Assembly: GCF_000757725.1 (NCBI RefSeq)
Contig: NZ_JJMU01000014.1
Coordinates: 62,001-126,000 of the forward strand
DNA from: Sphingobacterium deserti
GTDB taxonomy: Bacteria > Bacteroidota > Bacteroidia > Sphingobacteriales > Sphingobacteriaceae
Direction of reading: 5' to 3'
DNA: 64,000 nucleotides
Position 1 is the stretch's first letter. Each line of letters opens with the position of its first letter. Both the position numbers and the translations under genes were made by a program. Of the stretch, positions 54,389-63,490 are shown in pieces. Under the pieces are notes generated by a model, which searched no databases, was not told the origin of the DNA, and saw only the letters and a program-made list of their open reading frames with translations.

Positions 54389-57300
54389 TTACGCTTCAAA
54401 TGAGTTTCTAACTTTCGTCATGTAGCCAATATTCGGCTGAACGTTGATTTCTTCTAGGACGTAGTAGATACGTTCACTACGTAAAGCTTTAGAAACTTCC
54501 GAGTTCGGATCATTAGCGTCGCCAAAGATCATAGCATTTGCGCTACAAACTCCTGAACATGCTAACTTGATATCTCCATCTTTCAATGGGCGACCTTCGA
54601 TCTTCGCTTGAAGTTTACCCGCTTGAATGCGTTGAATACACATGGAACATTTCTCCATTACCCCACGTGAACGTGTAGTAACATCTGGGTTCAATACCAA
54701 TTGTGTAAACTCGTTGTTCAAGTAGTTGTCAAAACGTGAATCATTCCAGTAGTTGAACCAGTTGAAACGACGCACTTTATACGGACAGTTGTTCGCACAG
54801 TAACGTGTACCAAAACAACGGTTGTAAGCCATGTGATTTAATCCTTCTGAAGAGTGGACAGTTGCTAATACCGGACATACCGTCTCACATGGAGCGTGAT
54901 CACAGTGCTGACACATCATCGGCTGATGAACAACTTTCACATTCTGGAAATCGTTCAAATTTGCGATATCATCTTCTTTAGTGTAATCCACACCATCTTC
55001 TTCAATTGTATAGTAACGATCGATACGCAACCAGTGCATTTCACGACGACGACGAACCTCATCACGACCTACTACCGGAATATTGTTTTCAATGTTACAA
55101 GCGACGATACAAGCACCACAACCCGTACAAGCGTTCAAGTCTACTGCCATCACCCATTTGTGACCTGGCGACTCAAACTTATTCCATAAATCGTATGATT
55201 TATGTGAATCTGCAAAACGACCAGACTCCGATGCAGGGTTTTTCAAATATTTAGCGAACGTTGTTTCGCGGATGATATTTCTACCTTCAATCGTGTGGTG
55301 CGTTTGCGTTTGTGCCAACTCGTAAGTTCTAGATACTTTAGAAATCTTTACTTTAGCAGCAGTTTGCGTTACACCGTTTTTAACGGTCGCAAACGGATAA
55401 GCATTCACACCGACATTATTACCCGCTTTACCTACTTTCGTACGACCATAACCTACGGCTACGGAAGCTGATCCTAATGCTTGACCAGGCTGTGCTAACA
55501 CCGGAAGTTCAACCGAGTAGTTGTTTCCTTCTACCGTTACCACGCTGTTTTCGCCCAATCCTAATGCTTCGATATCCTTCGGATTTAAAGCAACATAGTT
55601 GTCCCAAGTAACTTTAGAAACCGGATCTGGCAATTCTTGCAAGAACGCATTGTTTGCAAAACGTCCGTCGCGAATAGCTGCAGACTCATATAATGATAAT
55701 TCGAAACCTTCACCTGCTAACGTTTTTGCATAAGCCTGCAAGTTAGTTGCTGCACCTTGCACGTTTCCAGTGAATGTATAAGCGTTAGCTGTTAACTTAC
55801 CTTTATATTCGAAACCAGTTTGCAATACATCTTTCCATTTTTTCGCGCTGCCTGCTAAGATTTGGGTCTCCCAAACATTTTTAACAAAGTCAAAGATGTT
55901 GATGATGTTCCCAGACCAAACCAATAAGCTTTGCTCTGCCTGACGCGTATTGAATACGGGATTGATAGTCGGCTGAACAATGGTGTAATATCCTTCTCTC
56001 GAAGATTCATCGCCCCAAGACTCTAAATAGTTGCTCGTTGGCGCGATTGCTTTTAACTCTGAAGCAGTTTCATCTGCACGATCTGCAAACGAAAGCGTAA
56101 AATCAACTTTAGATAATGCGTCTTTCACCACCTTTGTATCAGCATAATCATACAAAGGATTTGAATTTAAGAACATCGCAACACCTACACGTCCTGCATT
56201 CGCATCTGCTAAGAAAGTCGCGAAGGCATCTTCAGAACCTTGGTATTTCTTGGAGAAATTATCAAGATCGATTACTGTGCCGTAAGCACCAATGGCAACG
56301 TTGATTGCATTTGCTAAAATCTGGGCATCTACATTATTTGCACCCGCCACGACGACAGCTTTTCCTCTGTTCTTCAATAATTCTTGCGCAGCCAACTTGA
56401 TGGCTGTCGCAGCACGTTGGTTCCCAGTTAATGCACCTGGCAATGATGAACCTGTAACTTCGTTATATAAAGAAACTAATACCGCACCTTCTTCTGATGG
56501 TTTTACCGCGATACGAACGTCCGCATTTGTACCGGTCATGCTCATACCCGACTCAAATTGGATATGGCGTGACATCTTGCCACCTTCTAAAGACTTGTAG
56601 TTTCTGTTTTTGATATAATCTTGCGTATGCTCTTCGCCGTCTAACCAAGTTCCCAAGAAATCAGCGCCAACAGACAAAACAACCAACGCATTTTCAAAAT
56701 TGTAGGCAGGAATTACTGCTCTACCGAAACTTTGTTCATTGGCTTTGCGAATACCACTGTAGGATATTGCATCGAACTGAACCAAGTTAGTATTTGGAAA
56801 AGACTCTTTAAATTTAGCAATAGCCTGTAAAGTAGATGGGCTATTAATGGTTCTTGAGACAAGCGTGATTTGCTTCCCAGAGTTTGAGGCTTTTACTAAA
56901 GCTTGTTTAACTGTAGTATCTAATTTGCTCCACTCGACATCTTTACCCGCGATTTGTGGGTTCTGCAGTTTGTTAGTCATGTCATACAGATCCAAAACAG
57001 ACGAAACTGTCGCAGACTCTGTACCCTGTACCAAACCAACAGCATTAGGGTTTGCTTCTACCAAGATAGGACGTCCTTCACGTGTTCTGATCAAGACACT
57101 TTGTCCGTTGAATGATGAAGCGTAATAATTAGGAATACCTGGTGTTACTTCTTCCGGTTTGATAACATAAGGTACTGCTTTATGAACAGGTGTACGATTA
57201 CACGCTGCCAAGGTTACAGCCCCTAAACCGAATCCCAAAGCTTTCAAGAAGTCACGACGTGGTGTCTTTGTGCTCAATCCGGCTTCGTTCAATACATCTT

Positions 57301-57403
57301 CTACAGGAATAGGCTCGGCAAACTCACCTTTGCTTTTCTCGACGAAAGCAGGCGTTTGTTGCAATTCTTCCAAACCTTTCCAATATTTCTTGTTGCTATC
57401 CAT
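54389..57403 (-). CDS. actB: Alternative Complex III iron-sulfur subunit ActB (molybdopterin-oxidoreductase fold)
   Basis: A 1004-residue protein. Residues about 48-70 form a Tat-like signal (RRDFLKALGFGLGAVTLAAC), internal to a conserved N-terminal extension. Residues about 75-730 have the molybdopterin oxidoreductase fold (B1 part), which in characterised ACIII lacks the cofactor. The C-terminal ferredoxin-like B2 part has four Cys clusters: CTGCGACIVACN, CQHCDHAPCETVCP, CFGTRYCANNCP, and CSMC...CSGVC. These would hold three [4Fe-4S] and one [3Fe-4S] clusters, the electron path from ActC to ActA. It follows ActA by 42 bases. Confidence 0.95.
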   Translation of the reverse strand: MDSNKKYWKGLEELQQTPAFVEKSKGEFAEPIPVEDVLNEAGLSTKTPRRDFLKALGFGLGAVTLAACNRTPVHKAVPYVIKPEEVTPGIPNYYASSFNGQSVLIRTREGRPILVEANPNAVGLVQGTESATVSSVLDLYDMTNKLQNPQIAGKDVEWSKLDTTVKQALVKASNSGKQITLVSRTINSPSTLQAIAKFKESFPNTNLVQFDAISYSGIRKANEQSFGRAVIPAYNFENALVVLSVGADFLGTWLDGEEHTQDYIKNRNYKSLEGGKMSRHIQFESGMSMTGTNADVRIAVKPSEEGAVLVSLYNEVTGSSLPGALTGNQRAATAIKLAAQELLKNRGKAVVVAGANNVDAQILANAINVAIGAYGTVIDLDNFSKKYQGSEDAFATFLADANAGRVGVAMFLNSNPLYDYADTKVVKDALSKVDFTLSFADRADETASELKAIAPTSNYLESWGDESSREGYYTIVQPTINPVFNTRQAEQSLLVWSGNIINIFDFVKNVWETQILAGSAKKWKDVLQTGFEYKGKLTANAYTFTGNVQGAATNLQAYAKTLAGEGFELSLYESAAIRDGRFANNAFLQELPDPVSKVTWDNYVALNPKDIEALGLGENSVVTVEGNNYSVELPVLAQPGQALGSASVAVGYGRTKVGKAGNNVGVNAYPFATVKNGVTQTAAKVKISKVSRTYELAQTQTHHTIEGRNIIRETTFAKYLKNPASESGRFADSHKSYDLWNKFESPGHKWVMAVDLNACTGCGACIVACNIENNIPVVGRDEVRRRREMHWLRIDRYYTIEEDGVDYTKEDDIANLNDFQNVKVVHQPMMCQHCDHAPCETVCPVLATVHSSEGLNHMAYNRCFGTRYCANNCPYKVRRFNWFNYWNDSRFDNYLNNEFTQLVLNPDVTTRSRGVMEKCSMCIQRIQAGKLQAKIEGRPLKDGDIKLACSGVCSANAMIFGDANDPNSEVSKALRSERIYYVLEEINVQPNIGYMTKVRNSFEA

Positions 57404-57445
57404 TTAAGCTTTATATTAAAGATTGCGTATTTTCTTATTTAATTA

Positions 57446-58726
57446 TTAATAGTGACATTTACCACACTCTAGTCCGCCGATCATTGCGGCAGTCATCTTC
57501 TCACCTTTCTTCAACTTTTCGTGAGCCTCGATCAATTGATCGTAATAAGCGTTGTCCGTGTTAACTTCTGTCGTTCTGTGACAGTCGATACACCACTTCA
57601 TTGTTAAAGGAGAGTATTGGTAAACCTCTTCCATTGTTTCTACTGGACCGTGACATGTTTGACATTCAACACCCGCCACTGTAACGTGCTGTGAGTGATT
57701 GAAGTAAGCAAAGTCAGGCAAATTATGAATTCTAACCCATTGAATAGGCTTCGGATTGTTTCCGTAAGCACGAGTATCTGGGTTGTAATCCACCGCTCTA
57801 TAGATCTTTGCAATCTCTGGCGAAAGCTCACCGTCGTAATGCTCGGATGCTGTAACTGTGTTGTGGCAGTTCATACAAACGTTTGCAGAAGGAATAGAAG
57901 CATTCTTCGATTTGAAAGCACCACCGTGACAATATTGACATTCGATTTGGTTCACACCGGCATGGATCTGGTGCGAAAATTTAATAGGTTGAACGGGCTC
58001 ATAGCCTTGATGAACACCCACATTCCAAAGCGTATTCCAACCCGCAACAGCTAGGAAAGCTACAAGCATCAGTACCGAGAAGCCAACCAACTTTTTGTTT
58101 TTGACGAATGCTTGCGCAAATTTTGCAAAACGATTTTCTGCTACCGTTTCGTTACGCGCTTGGGCTGCCTCGATAGCCGCCTGATTATTCGCGATAACTT
58201 TTTCTAAAGTGCGGATAACGCGGTTCAAAACTACAATGACTACAACTGCCAAAACAACAATGGCTATTAAGCCGATTATCATAAATGTGTTTGCATCGTC
58301 CGATTGTGCAGCACCAGCTTCAGCACCACCACCAGCAGGAGCTTCGGCGGCTTTAGCTTCTTCATCTTTTACATAAGCGATGATGTTTTTAATTTGATCA
58401 TCGGATAAATCTGTAAAAGCAGTCATCACTAAGTTGTTGTTTTCTTCGAACAACTGAACGGCTGTCGGATCACCAGCAGCAATCATCGCCTGTGAATTCT
58501 TAATCCACTTCACTAGCCATTCTTCATCATGACGCTCGGTCATTCCAGCCAAGGCTGGACCAACCACTTTTTTCGTCACACTGTGACAGGTCGTACATTT
58601 AGACTTGAAAAGCGTCTGACCCTCTTTAACGTCCTGCGCATTCGACATTGTAACGGCAAATAACAACATCATGCCTACTGACATTGTCTTCGCAAGTTTT
58701 CCCAATAAGGATGAGATATTTCTCAT
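57446..58726 (-). CDS. actA: Alternative Complex III multiheme cytochrome ActA, fused to a monoheme domain
   Basis: From the ATG at 58726 (a GTG three codons earlier is possible) the protein has 426 residues. After the signal (ending SNAQ) comes a monoheme cytochrome c domain (CTTCHS near residue 42 with Met at NLVMTAF). A linker, a membrane helix (about 148-166), a second membrane anchor (about 215-232) and the pentaheme domain follow, with CQYCHG, CMNCHN, CQTCHG, CIDCHR and CGKCHY. That makes six CxxCH sites in all, one more than pentaheme ActA. It is the first gene of the respiratory cluster, with a promoter at 58810-58842. Confidence 0.93.
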   Translation of the reverse strand: MRNISSLLGKLAKTMSVGMMLLFAVTMSNAQDVKEGQTLFKSKCTTCHSVTKKVVGPALAGMTERHDEEWLVKWIKNSQAMIAAGDPTAVQLFEENNNLVMTAFTDLSDDQIKNIIAYVKDEEAKAAEAPAGGGAEAGAAQSDDANTFMIIGLIAIVVLAVVVIVVLNRVIRTLEKVIANNQAAIEAAQARNETVAENRFAKFAQAFVKNKKLVGFSVLMLVAFLAVAGWNTLWNVGVHQGYEPVQPIKFSHQIHAGVNQIECQYCHGGAFKSKNASIPSANVCMNCHNTVTASEHYDGELSPEIAKIYRAVDYNPDTRAYGNNPKPIQWVRIHNLPDFAYFNHSQHVTVAGVECQTCHGPVETMEEVYQYSPLTMKWCIDCHRTTEVNTDNAYYDQLIEAHEKLKKGEKMTAAMIGGLECGKCHY

Positions 58727-58809
58727 ATTTAGCACTTTATACTATTTATTTATGATATAAAACTTTTAAAATACGTCGTCTAAATGGTCTAAACCCTCCA
58801 AACAATGCA

Positions 58810-58842
58810 CAAAAGTATAACTTATTAAGCAATCACTGACAA
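58810..58842 (-). promoter_or_regulatory. Promoter of the ActABCDEF-oxidase cluster
   Basis: On the minus strand TTG (58842-58840), a 22-base spacer, TACTTTTG (58817-58810). The -7 element matches TAnnTTTG fully and the spacer is at the upper limit. Predicted leader is about 80 bases. The region 58843-58971 upstream holds no gene or clear motif. Confidence 0.65.
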
Positions 58843-58971
58843 TTTAATGACTCAAATTATCAATTTAAAACCATTCTAAATAATTAGCTAAATGGCGCCG
58901 TGAAGGCGGTTTTCGGCACAAATCTAGGCGCAAATAATACTAAAAATTTGGGCGGGCCCTCACCGAAATTC

Positions 58972-59000
58972 TTGACATACAGAAAACAAAGATATCGTTG
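58972..59000 (+). promoter_or_regulatory. Promoter of msrB
   Basis: TTGACA (58972-58977), and TATCGTTG (58993-59000), one mismatch from TAnnTTTG, with 18 bases between TTG and the -7 element. It ends 20 bases before the ATG. Confidence 0.55.
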
Positions 59001-59020
59001 CATTTAGCGAACTTCGTACT

Positions 59021-59506
59021 ATGTATAAGAGCCCCGTAATATTAACAATTCTTGCTATTTTCTTCCTTTCTTGCGGTCAAACATCAAGATCGCAAGACGT
59101 GGAAAATAAAAACGCTAAATTTACAGTAATGAGTGATACAACAAAATACAACAAATTGACTGCTGAGGAGGAATATGTCATCGTTCATAAAGGGACGGAA
59201 AGACCATTTACCGGCGAATTATTAGACAACAAGGCAGAAGGAACCTATGTTTGCAAACGCTGTGATGCACCGCTTTATCTGTCGAAAGATAAATTCGAAT
59301 CGCATTGCGGCTGGCCAAGCTTCGACGATGAGATTGCTGGTGCGGTGAAGCACGAGACTGATGCAGATGGGAGACGTGTAGAAATACTTTGCGCGAAATG
59401 TGGCGCACATTTAGGACATGTATTTAAAGGTGAGCGGTTTACAGCAAAAGACACGCGACATTGCGTAAACTCGCTCTCGATGAAATTCGTACCTACGAAG
59501 AAGTAG
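59021..59506 (+). CDS. msrB: Peptide methionine-R-sulfoxide reductase, exported
   Basis: A 161-residue MsrB with a lipoprotein-type signal (LAIFFLSC, Cys18), so it repairs oxidised Met in the periplasm or outer membrane. The zinc Cys pairs are intact: CKRC near residue 77 and [12 protein letters not shown] near residue 126. The catalytic Cys lies in [11 protein letters not shown] (near residue 149), and [10 protein letters not shown] holds the resolving-region Cys. No selenocysteine. The last 14 bases overlap the end of the convergent LacI-family gene. It has its own promoter and stands alone. Confidence 0.94.
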   Translation: MYKSPVILTILAIFFLSCGQTSRSQDVENKNAKFTVMSDTTKYNKLTAEEEYVIVHKGTERPFTGELLDNKAEGTYVCKRCDAPLYLSKDKFESHCGWPSFDDEIAGAVKHETDADGRRVEILCAKCGAHLGHVFKGERFTAKDTRHCVNSLSMKFVPTKK

Positions 59507-60494
59507 ATGATTCCCGAATGATCAACTGGCAAGGGATGGTAAGTTGCCTGACCTCCTTGAGCTTGCCTGTGATCTCAGCAATTAACGTGTGAATGAGTTC
59601 ACGCGTTAATTGTTCAATATCTTGAGATACTACAGTTATGGACGGATCGTGAAGTTTAAATAAAGTATGTTCATCAAATGCGACCATCTTAGGCAATGTC
59701 GTTTTATGCTCCTTTAACGCTTTTAGCCCATCTACCGCAAGATAATTTGTTGCAAACAAAACGGCATCCAATTTATTATCGACCACAAACTCCCGAATTT
59801 GTTCCTGAGACTCACCTTCAGACGTATCAAGATTCAGTTTTTTGATAAAAGATTGTACACGAAATTCGTCCATCGCCTCCATATACCCGTCCAATCGATC
59901 CCGCATCTGCGTCTGGTTGGAGTACAGCGATATTAAACCTATACGTTTATTGCCCCCCTCAAGCAGATGCTTTGTGGCGTCATAAGATCCACGCCGGTTG
60001 TCTGAAACTACATAGTTTGTTTCAACCGATGGTACAAATCTGTCAAACAGCACCAGCGGAATGTTATTTTGCTTGATATTAGCTATGGTGTCTTCCAAAC
60101 CTTCCGACGGGGTGATAATAAATCCATCCACCTGACGGTCCATAAACAGCTGGATCAATTCCTTGGCTTTATGCTCATCGTTGTCCATACTGCAATAGAT
60201 AATATGGTATCCGGTTTCATAAGCCCTACGTTCAATGTGTTTAGCAACATTGGAAAAAAATGGATTAGCAATATCTTCAACAAGAAGACCTAAGATTTTT
60301 GTCTGCCCAGTTCGCAGACTTTTTGCAAGTTGATTAGGCTTGTACCCTACTTTGTTAACATAATCTAAGACGCGTTTAGTTAGTGCATCGCTGATTCTTT
60401 TTTCTTTAGCTTTATCATTTAATATAAAGGAAACCGTGGTGACGGAAATACCCAAAGCTTTTGCAATATCGCTAATCAACACTCTTTTTTTCAT
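59493..60494 (-). CDS. LacI-family transcriptional regulator
   Basis: A 333-residue LacI/GalR regulator. The HTH and hinge lie in residues 1-60 ([45 protein letters not shown]). The periplasmic-binding-like effector domain follows ([58 protein letters not shown]). It is divergent from the GH92 gene with a 220-base gap holding palindromes and repeats, so control of the mannosidase, and of itself, is likely. The effector would be a sugar, perhaps a mannose derivative; this is inference. Its last 14 bases overlap msrB on the other strand. Confidence 0.92.
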   Translation of the reverse strand: MKKRVLISDIAKALGISVTTVSFILNDKAKEKRISDALTKRVLDYVNKVGYKPNQLAKSLRTGQTKILGLLVEDIANPFFSNVAKHIERRAYETGYHIIYCSMDNDEHKAKELIQLFMDRQVDGFIITPSEGLEDTIANIKQNNIPLVLFDRFVPSVETNYVVSDNRRGSYDATKHLLEGGNKRIGLISLYSNQTQMRDRLDGYMEAMDEFRVQSFIKKLNLDTSEGESQEQIREFVVDNKLDAVLFATNYLAVDGLKALKEHKTTLPKMVAFDEHTLFKLHDPSITVVSQDIEQLTRELIHTLIAEITGKLKEVRQLTIPCQLIIRESSTSS

Positions 60495-60528
60495 ATACTG
60501 GTTTATGTTCGTTTAGGCTAGCAATCTA

Positions 60529-60597
60529 CTAAATATATTTAGCAAAAAAATAAAACAGCTAAAAAAATATTATGCTAAAAGGTTTTATTATGCTTAA
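60529..60597. promoter_or_regulatory. Candidate operator cluster between the LacI gene and the GH92 gene
   Basis: Contains a perfect 14-base palindrome CTAAATATATTTAG (60529-60542), TTTAGC (60538-60543) with GCTAAA (60558-60563) as a spaced inverted repeat, and a direct repeat TATTATGCTAAA (60568-60579) and TATTATGCTTAA (60586-60597), spaced 18 bases. The grouping in a divergent regulator/target gap suggests binding sites for the LacI-family protein. A possible GH92 -7 element, TACCGTTG (60633-60640), lies downstream. Confidence 0.45.
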
Positions 60598-60714
60598 CAC
60601 TTTTTTTTCGTAATATTATAACCAGGGTATTCTACCGTTGATCTCCGCATATTTTTTGCGGTAAGAAGTATAGTCCGGCAATTAAAATAAAACGCACATA
60701 GCTAACAACATATC

Positions 60715-62973
60715 ATGATAAATAAACACCTATTTGGCCTCGGCTTTTTAGCAATCGGCCTTGCCACGAATCTGGCGAATGCTCAGGATCTCAACAAACA
60801 TGTCAACTTACTGATTGGCACGGGAGGTCATGGTCACACCTATCCAGGCGCAACTGTACCTTTCTCTATGGTACAATTGAGTCCCGACAACGGGAAAGGC
60901 GGGTGGGATTGGGTTAGCGGCTACCACATCTCTTCAGACAGTATCGCAGCATTTAGTCATATGCATTTAAGCGGAACAGGAATTGGCGACTGGTTGGATA
61001 TAGCCGTTATGCCTATGCTGGCACCTATGCAGCAAGCAAAGATAGATACCCGCGTTAAATTTTCCCGTACAAACGAATCTGCACAACCTGGATACTATAA
61101 AGTGAAACTGGAAAACGGTATTCAAGCTGAACTAACAAGCACTGAACGGGTCGGCTTTCATCAATACACCTTTCCATCTGGCACTACCAAGCCGACCATA
61201 CGCTTAGACTTGGATCATACATACAATTGGGATAAGCCCCTAGAAACGGAAATCCGCGTGGTCAACGACAGCACGCTAATTGGCAGACGGTACTCTCAAG
61301 GCTGGGCAAATAGACAGCGTGTATACTTTGCACTACGCACTTCTACACCGATAAAGGAACATCTATTTAACGGCGCTGCTGTAAAAGATCAACAAGGCGT
61401 GGCCATAACGAACGACGGAAAACAAAATAACCTGAAGGCGGTTAACGCCCAATTGGTCTTTACAGAAAGCAGCAACGTTAAAATAAAGGTAGCGCTTTCT
61501 ATGACGAGTGAAGAAAAGGCTTTAGCAGCGCTCGCTGAGGTCGGGGGCTGGAGTTTTAGCGATGTAAAAGACCAGGCGCAAGCAAAATGGGAAACTGAAT
61601 TAGGAAAAATCAAAGTAGAAAGTAGCGATGAACGGCTGAAAACTATTTTTTACTCTGCACTATATCATACTGCGGTGGCGCCGACCTTATATTCCGATCA
61701 GGATGGCGCTTACAAAAATGCAAAAGGTGAATTACACCAAATGCCAAACGGCGGGCAGCGCTATACATTTTTCTCGATGTGGGATACTTTCCGTGCACTA
61801 AAACCATTGTTTACAATTACACAGCCAAAGCGCTACACCGACATTCTAAATAGCTTACTGGCCTTTCATGATGAAAACGGCTTACTTCCAGTTTGGGACC
61901 TGAGCACCTTTGAAACCAATACCATGACAGGCTATCATTCCGTACCGGTATTGGCTGATGCTGTACTTAAAGAATGGCCGGGCGTAGATCCAGAACGGGC
62001 CTACCAAGCGATGCGGAATAGTGCGTTTCAAGAAATCCGCGAAGTTCCGGCTTATATAGAATATGGTTATGTTCCGCAGGATGTCAATGGCGGAAGCGTT
62101 ACCAAAACATTGGAATATGCCTTCGACGATTATTGTATTGCACTAGTAGCAAAAAAACTGGGTAAAAAAGAGGATTACGAATTATTCAGTAAGCGGGCGA
62201 AGAGTTACGTCAACCACTTCGATCCGAAGACGGGCTTTATGCGCGCCAAGTTTAAAAATGGAAAATTTGTAGAGCCATTTGATCCATTTTATTCAGAGCA
62301 CGACTTTGATAAAAGCCAATACATCGAGGGAAATGCTTGGCAACATTCATTTTTTGTGCCACACGATGTACGTGGATTAGCGAAATTGTTCCCAAAGAAA
62401 AATGGGCTAAGCCTTATGCTGGATACACTATTTAAAGCACCATCGCATATGACGGGCGAAAACCAATCGCCAGATGCCAGTGGTTTCATCGGGCAGTATG
62501 CGCACGGGAATGAGCCTAGTCATCATATCGCGTATATGTATGCCTATATTGGTGAAGCTTGGAAAACACAGGAAAAGATTCGTCATATTGTGGATTCCAT
62601 GTACCATGACCGTCCAGATGGTTATGCAGGTAATGAAGATGCCGGACAGATGAGTGCCTGGGCGGTGTGGTCTATGATGGGATTGTACCCTGCTTCGCCA
62701 GTGGGGGGTGAATATGTTTTTGGAAGTCCTAGCTTAGACAAAGCGGCCATCACGATGCCAAATGGCAAGACATTCACCATTATTGCAAAGAACAACAGCA
62801 AAAAGAATGTATACATCAAATCGGTTAAACTAAACGGGAAGGCATACAACAAAGTGTACATTAAGCACAACGATATGCTTCTTGGCGGCGAGCTCGTTTT
62901 TGAGATGGCGGATAAGCCAAATAAAAAGTTTGGTAAGCAAAAGAACAGCTGGCCAACATCAATGGAAAACTAG
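60715..62973 (+). CDS. GH92 alpha-mannosidase
   Basis: A 752-residue exported enzyme (signal ending NLANA). GH92 members are calcium-dependent, inverting exo-alpha-mannosidases that trim alpha-1,2-, 1,3- or 1,4-linked mannose, for instance from fungal mannan or N-glycans. Visible are the opening NLLIGTGGHGHTYPGATVPF, the GH92 segment FFSMWDTFRALKPLFTI, NTMTGYHSVPVLADA, TLEYAFDDYCIA, GNEPSHHIAYMYAYIG and the terminal GNEDAGQMSAWAVWSMMGLYP (near residue 640), where catalytic and Ca-binding residues reside. The linkage specificity is not read from sequence. A Lys-rich tail follows. The LacI gene is its probable regulator; the DUF493 gene follows after 77 bases. Confidence 0.94.
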   Translation: MINKHLFGLGFLAIGLATNLANAQDLNKHVNLLIGTGGHGHTYPGATVPFSMVQLSPDNGKGGWDWVSGYHISSDSIAAFSHMHLSGTGIGDWLDIAVMPMLAPMQQAKIDTRVKFSRTNESAQPGYYKVKLENGIQAELTSTERVGFHQYTFPSGTTKPTIRLDLDHTYNWDKPLETEIRVVNDSTLIGRRYSQGWANRQRVYFALRTSTPIKEHLFNGAAVKDQQGVAITNDGKQNNLKAVNAQLVFTESSNVKIKVALSMTSEEKALAALAEVGGWSFSDVKDQAQAKWETELGKIKVESSDERLKTIFYSALYHTAVAPTLYSDQDGAYKNAKGELHQMPNGGQRYTFFSMWDTFRALKPLFTITQPKRYTDILNSLLAFHDENGLLPVWDLSTFETNTMTGYHSVPVLADAVLKEWPGVDPERAYQAMRNSAFQEIREVPAYIEYGYVPQDVNGGSVTKTLEYAFDDYCIALVAKKLGKKEDYELFSKRAKSYVNHFDPKTGFMRAKFKNGKFVEPFDPFYSEHDFDKSQYIEGNAWQHSFFVPHDVRGLAKLFPKKNGLSLMLDTLFKAPSHMTGENQSPDASGFIGQYAHGNEPSHHIAYMYAYIGEAWKTQEKIRHIVDSMYHDRPDGYAGNEDAGQMSAWAVWSMMGLYPASPVGGEYVFGSPSLDKAAITMPNGKTFTIIAKNNSKKNVYIKSVKLNGKAYNKVYIKHNDMLLGGELVFEMADKPNKKFGKQKNSWPTSMEN

Positions 62974-63050
62974 CAGGAAATAAGAGACAAAAAGACAGCT
63001 ATTATATTGGGTATAATTATTGGAGTATACTGCCGGAAGGAGAACAATAA

Positions 63051-63380
63051 ATGACTGATTTTAGTAAATTAAATATCCAGGATTTGCCGGATAATGAAGG
63101 CAACAACCAAACAGATTTTTACGATAATTTTCGCGTGAAATTAAATACGGTCGAACAATTCCCAAGCTTATACACATTTAAGTTCATCGTAAAGGCTGAT
63201 GCGGAGAAGCTGAGCGAGGTAAAGAGCATCTTCATCCATCCCAGCACAAAGTTCGCCGAAAAGGAATCGTCAGGCGGAAAATATAAGTCCATCACGGTAG
63301 AGACTTTTGTCAATAACGCGGAAGATGTGATTGATTATTACAAGAAAGTATCGCAAATAGAATCGGTAATAATGTTGTAA
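63051..63380 (+). CDS. DUF493 (YbeD-like) small protein
   Basis: A 109-residue protein of the DUF493/YbeD family, a small ACT-like alpha-beta fold. Typical are the region FRVKLNTVEQFPSLYTFKFIVKADAEKL and the end SITVETFVNNAEDVIDYYKKVSQIESVIML. The E. coli relative YbeD lies near lipB and is linked to lipoate metabolism by context only. The start follows an AAGGAG sequence (63037-63042), an unusually clear Shine-Dalgarno-like site for this phylum. A 22-pair perfect hairpin follows the stop. Confidence 0.85.
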   Translation: MTDFSKLNIQDLPDNEGNNQTDFYDNFRVKLNTVEQFPSLYTFKFIVKADAEKLSEVKSIFIHPSTKFAEKESSGGKYKSITVETFVNNAEDVIDYYKKVSQIESVIML

Positions 63381-63390
63381 TAATGAAATC

Positions 63391-63437
63391 GCTTAAACAA
63401 GAAACGCTGTCAATATGACAGCGTTTCTTGTTTAAGC
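63391..63437. terminator. Perfect 22-pair inverted repeat, probable bidirectional terminator
   Basis: The arms at 63391-63412 and 63416-63437 are perfect complements separated by only three bases (ATA). The stem's middle is GC-rich and its outer part (AAACAA/TTGTTT) supplies U tracts on both strands. It lies between the DUF493 gene and the convergent edge gene. Confidence 0.8.
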
Positions 63438-63490
63438 AATAAGTGCTAAAACAGTCTTAGTAAATTTCGAAAACTTTAAGAGTTGATTGA

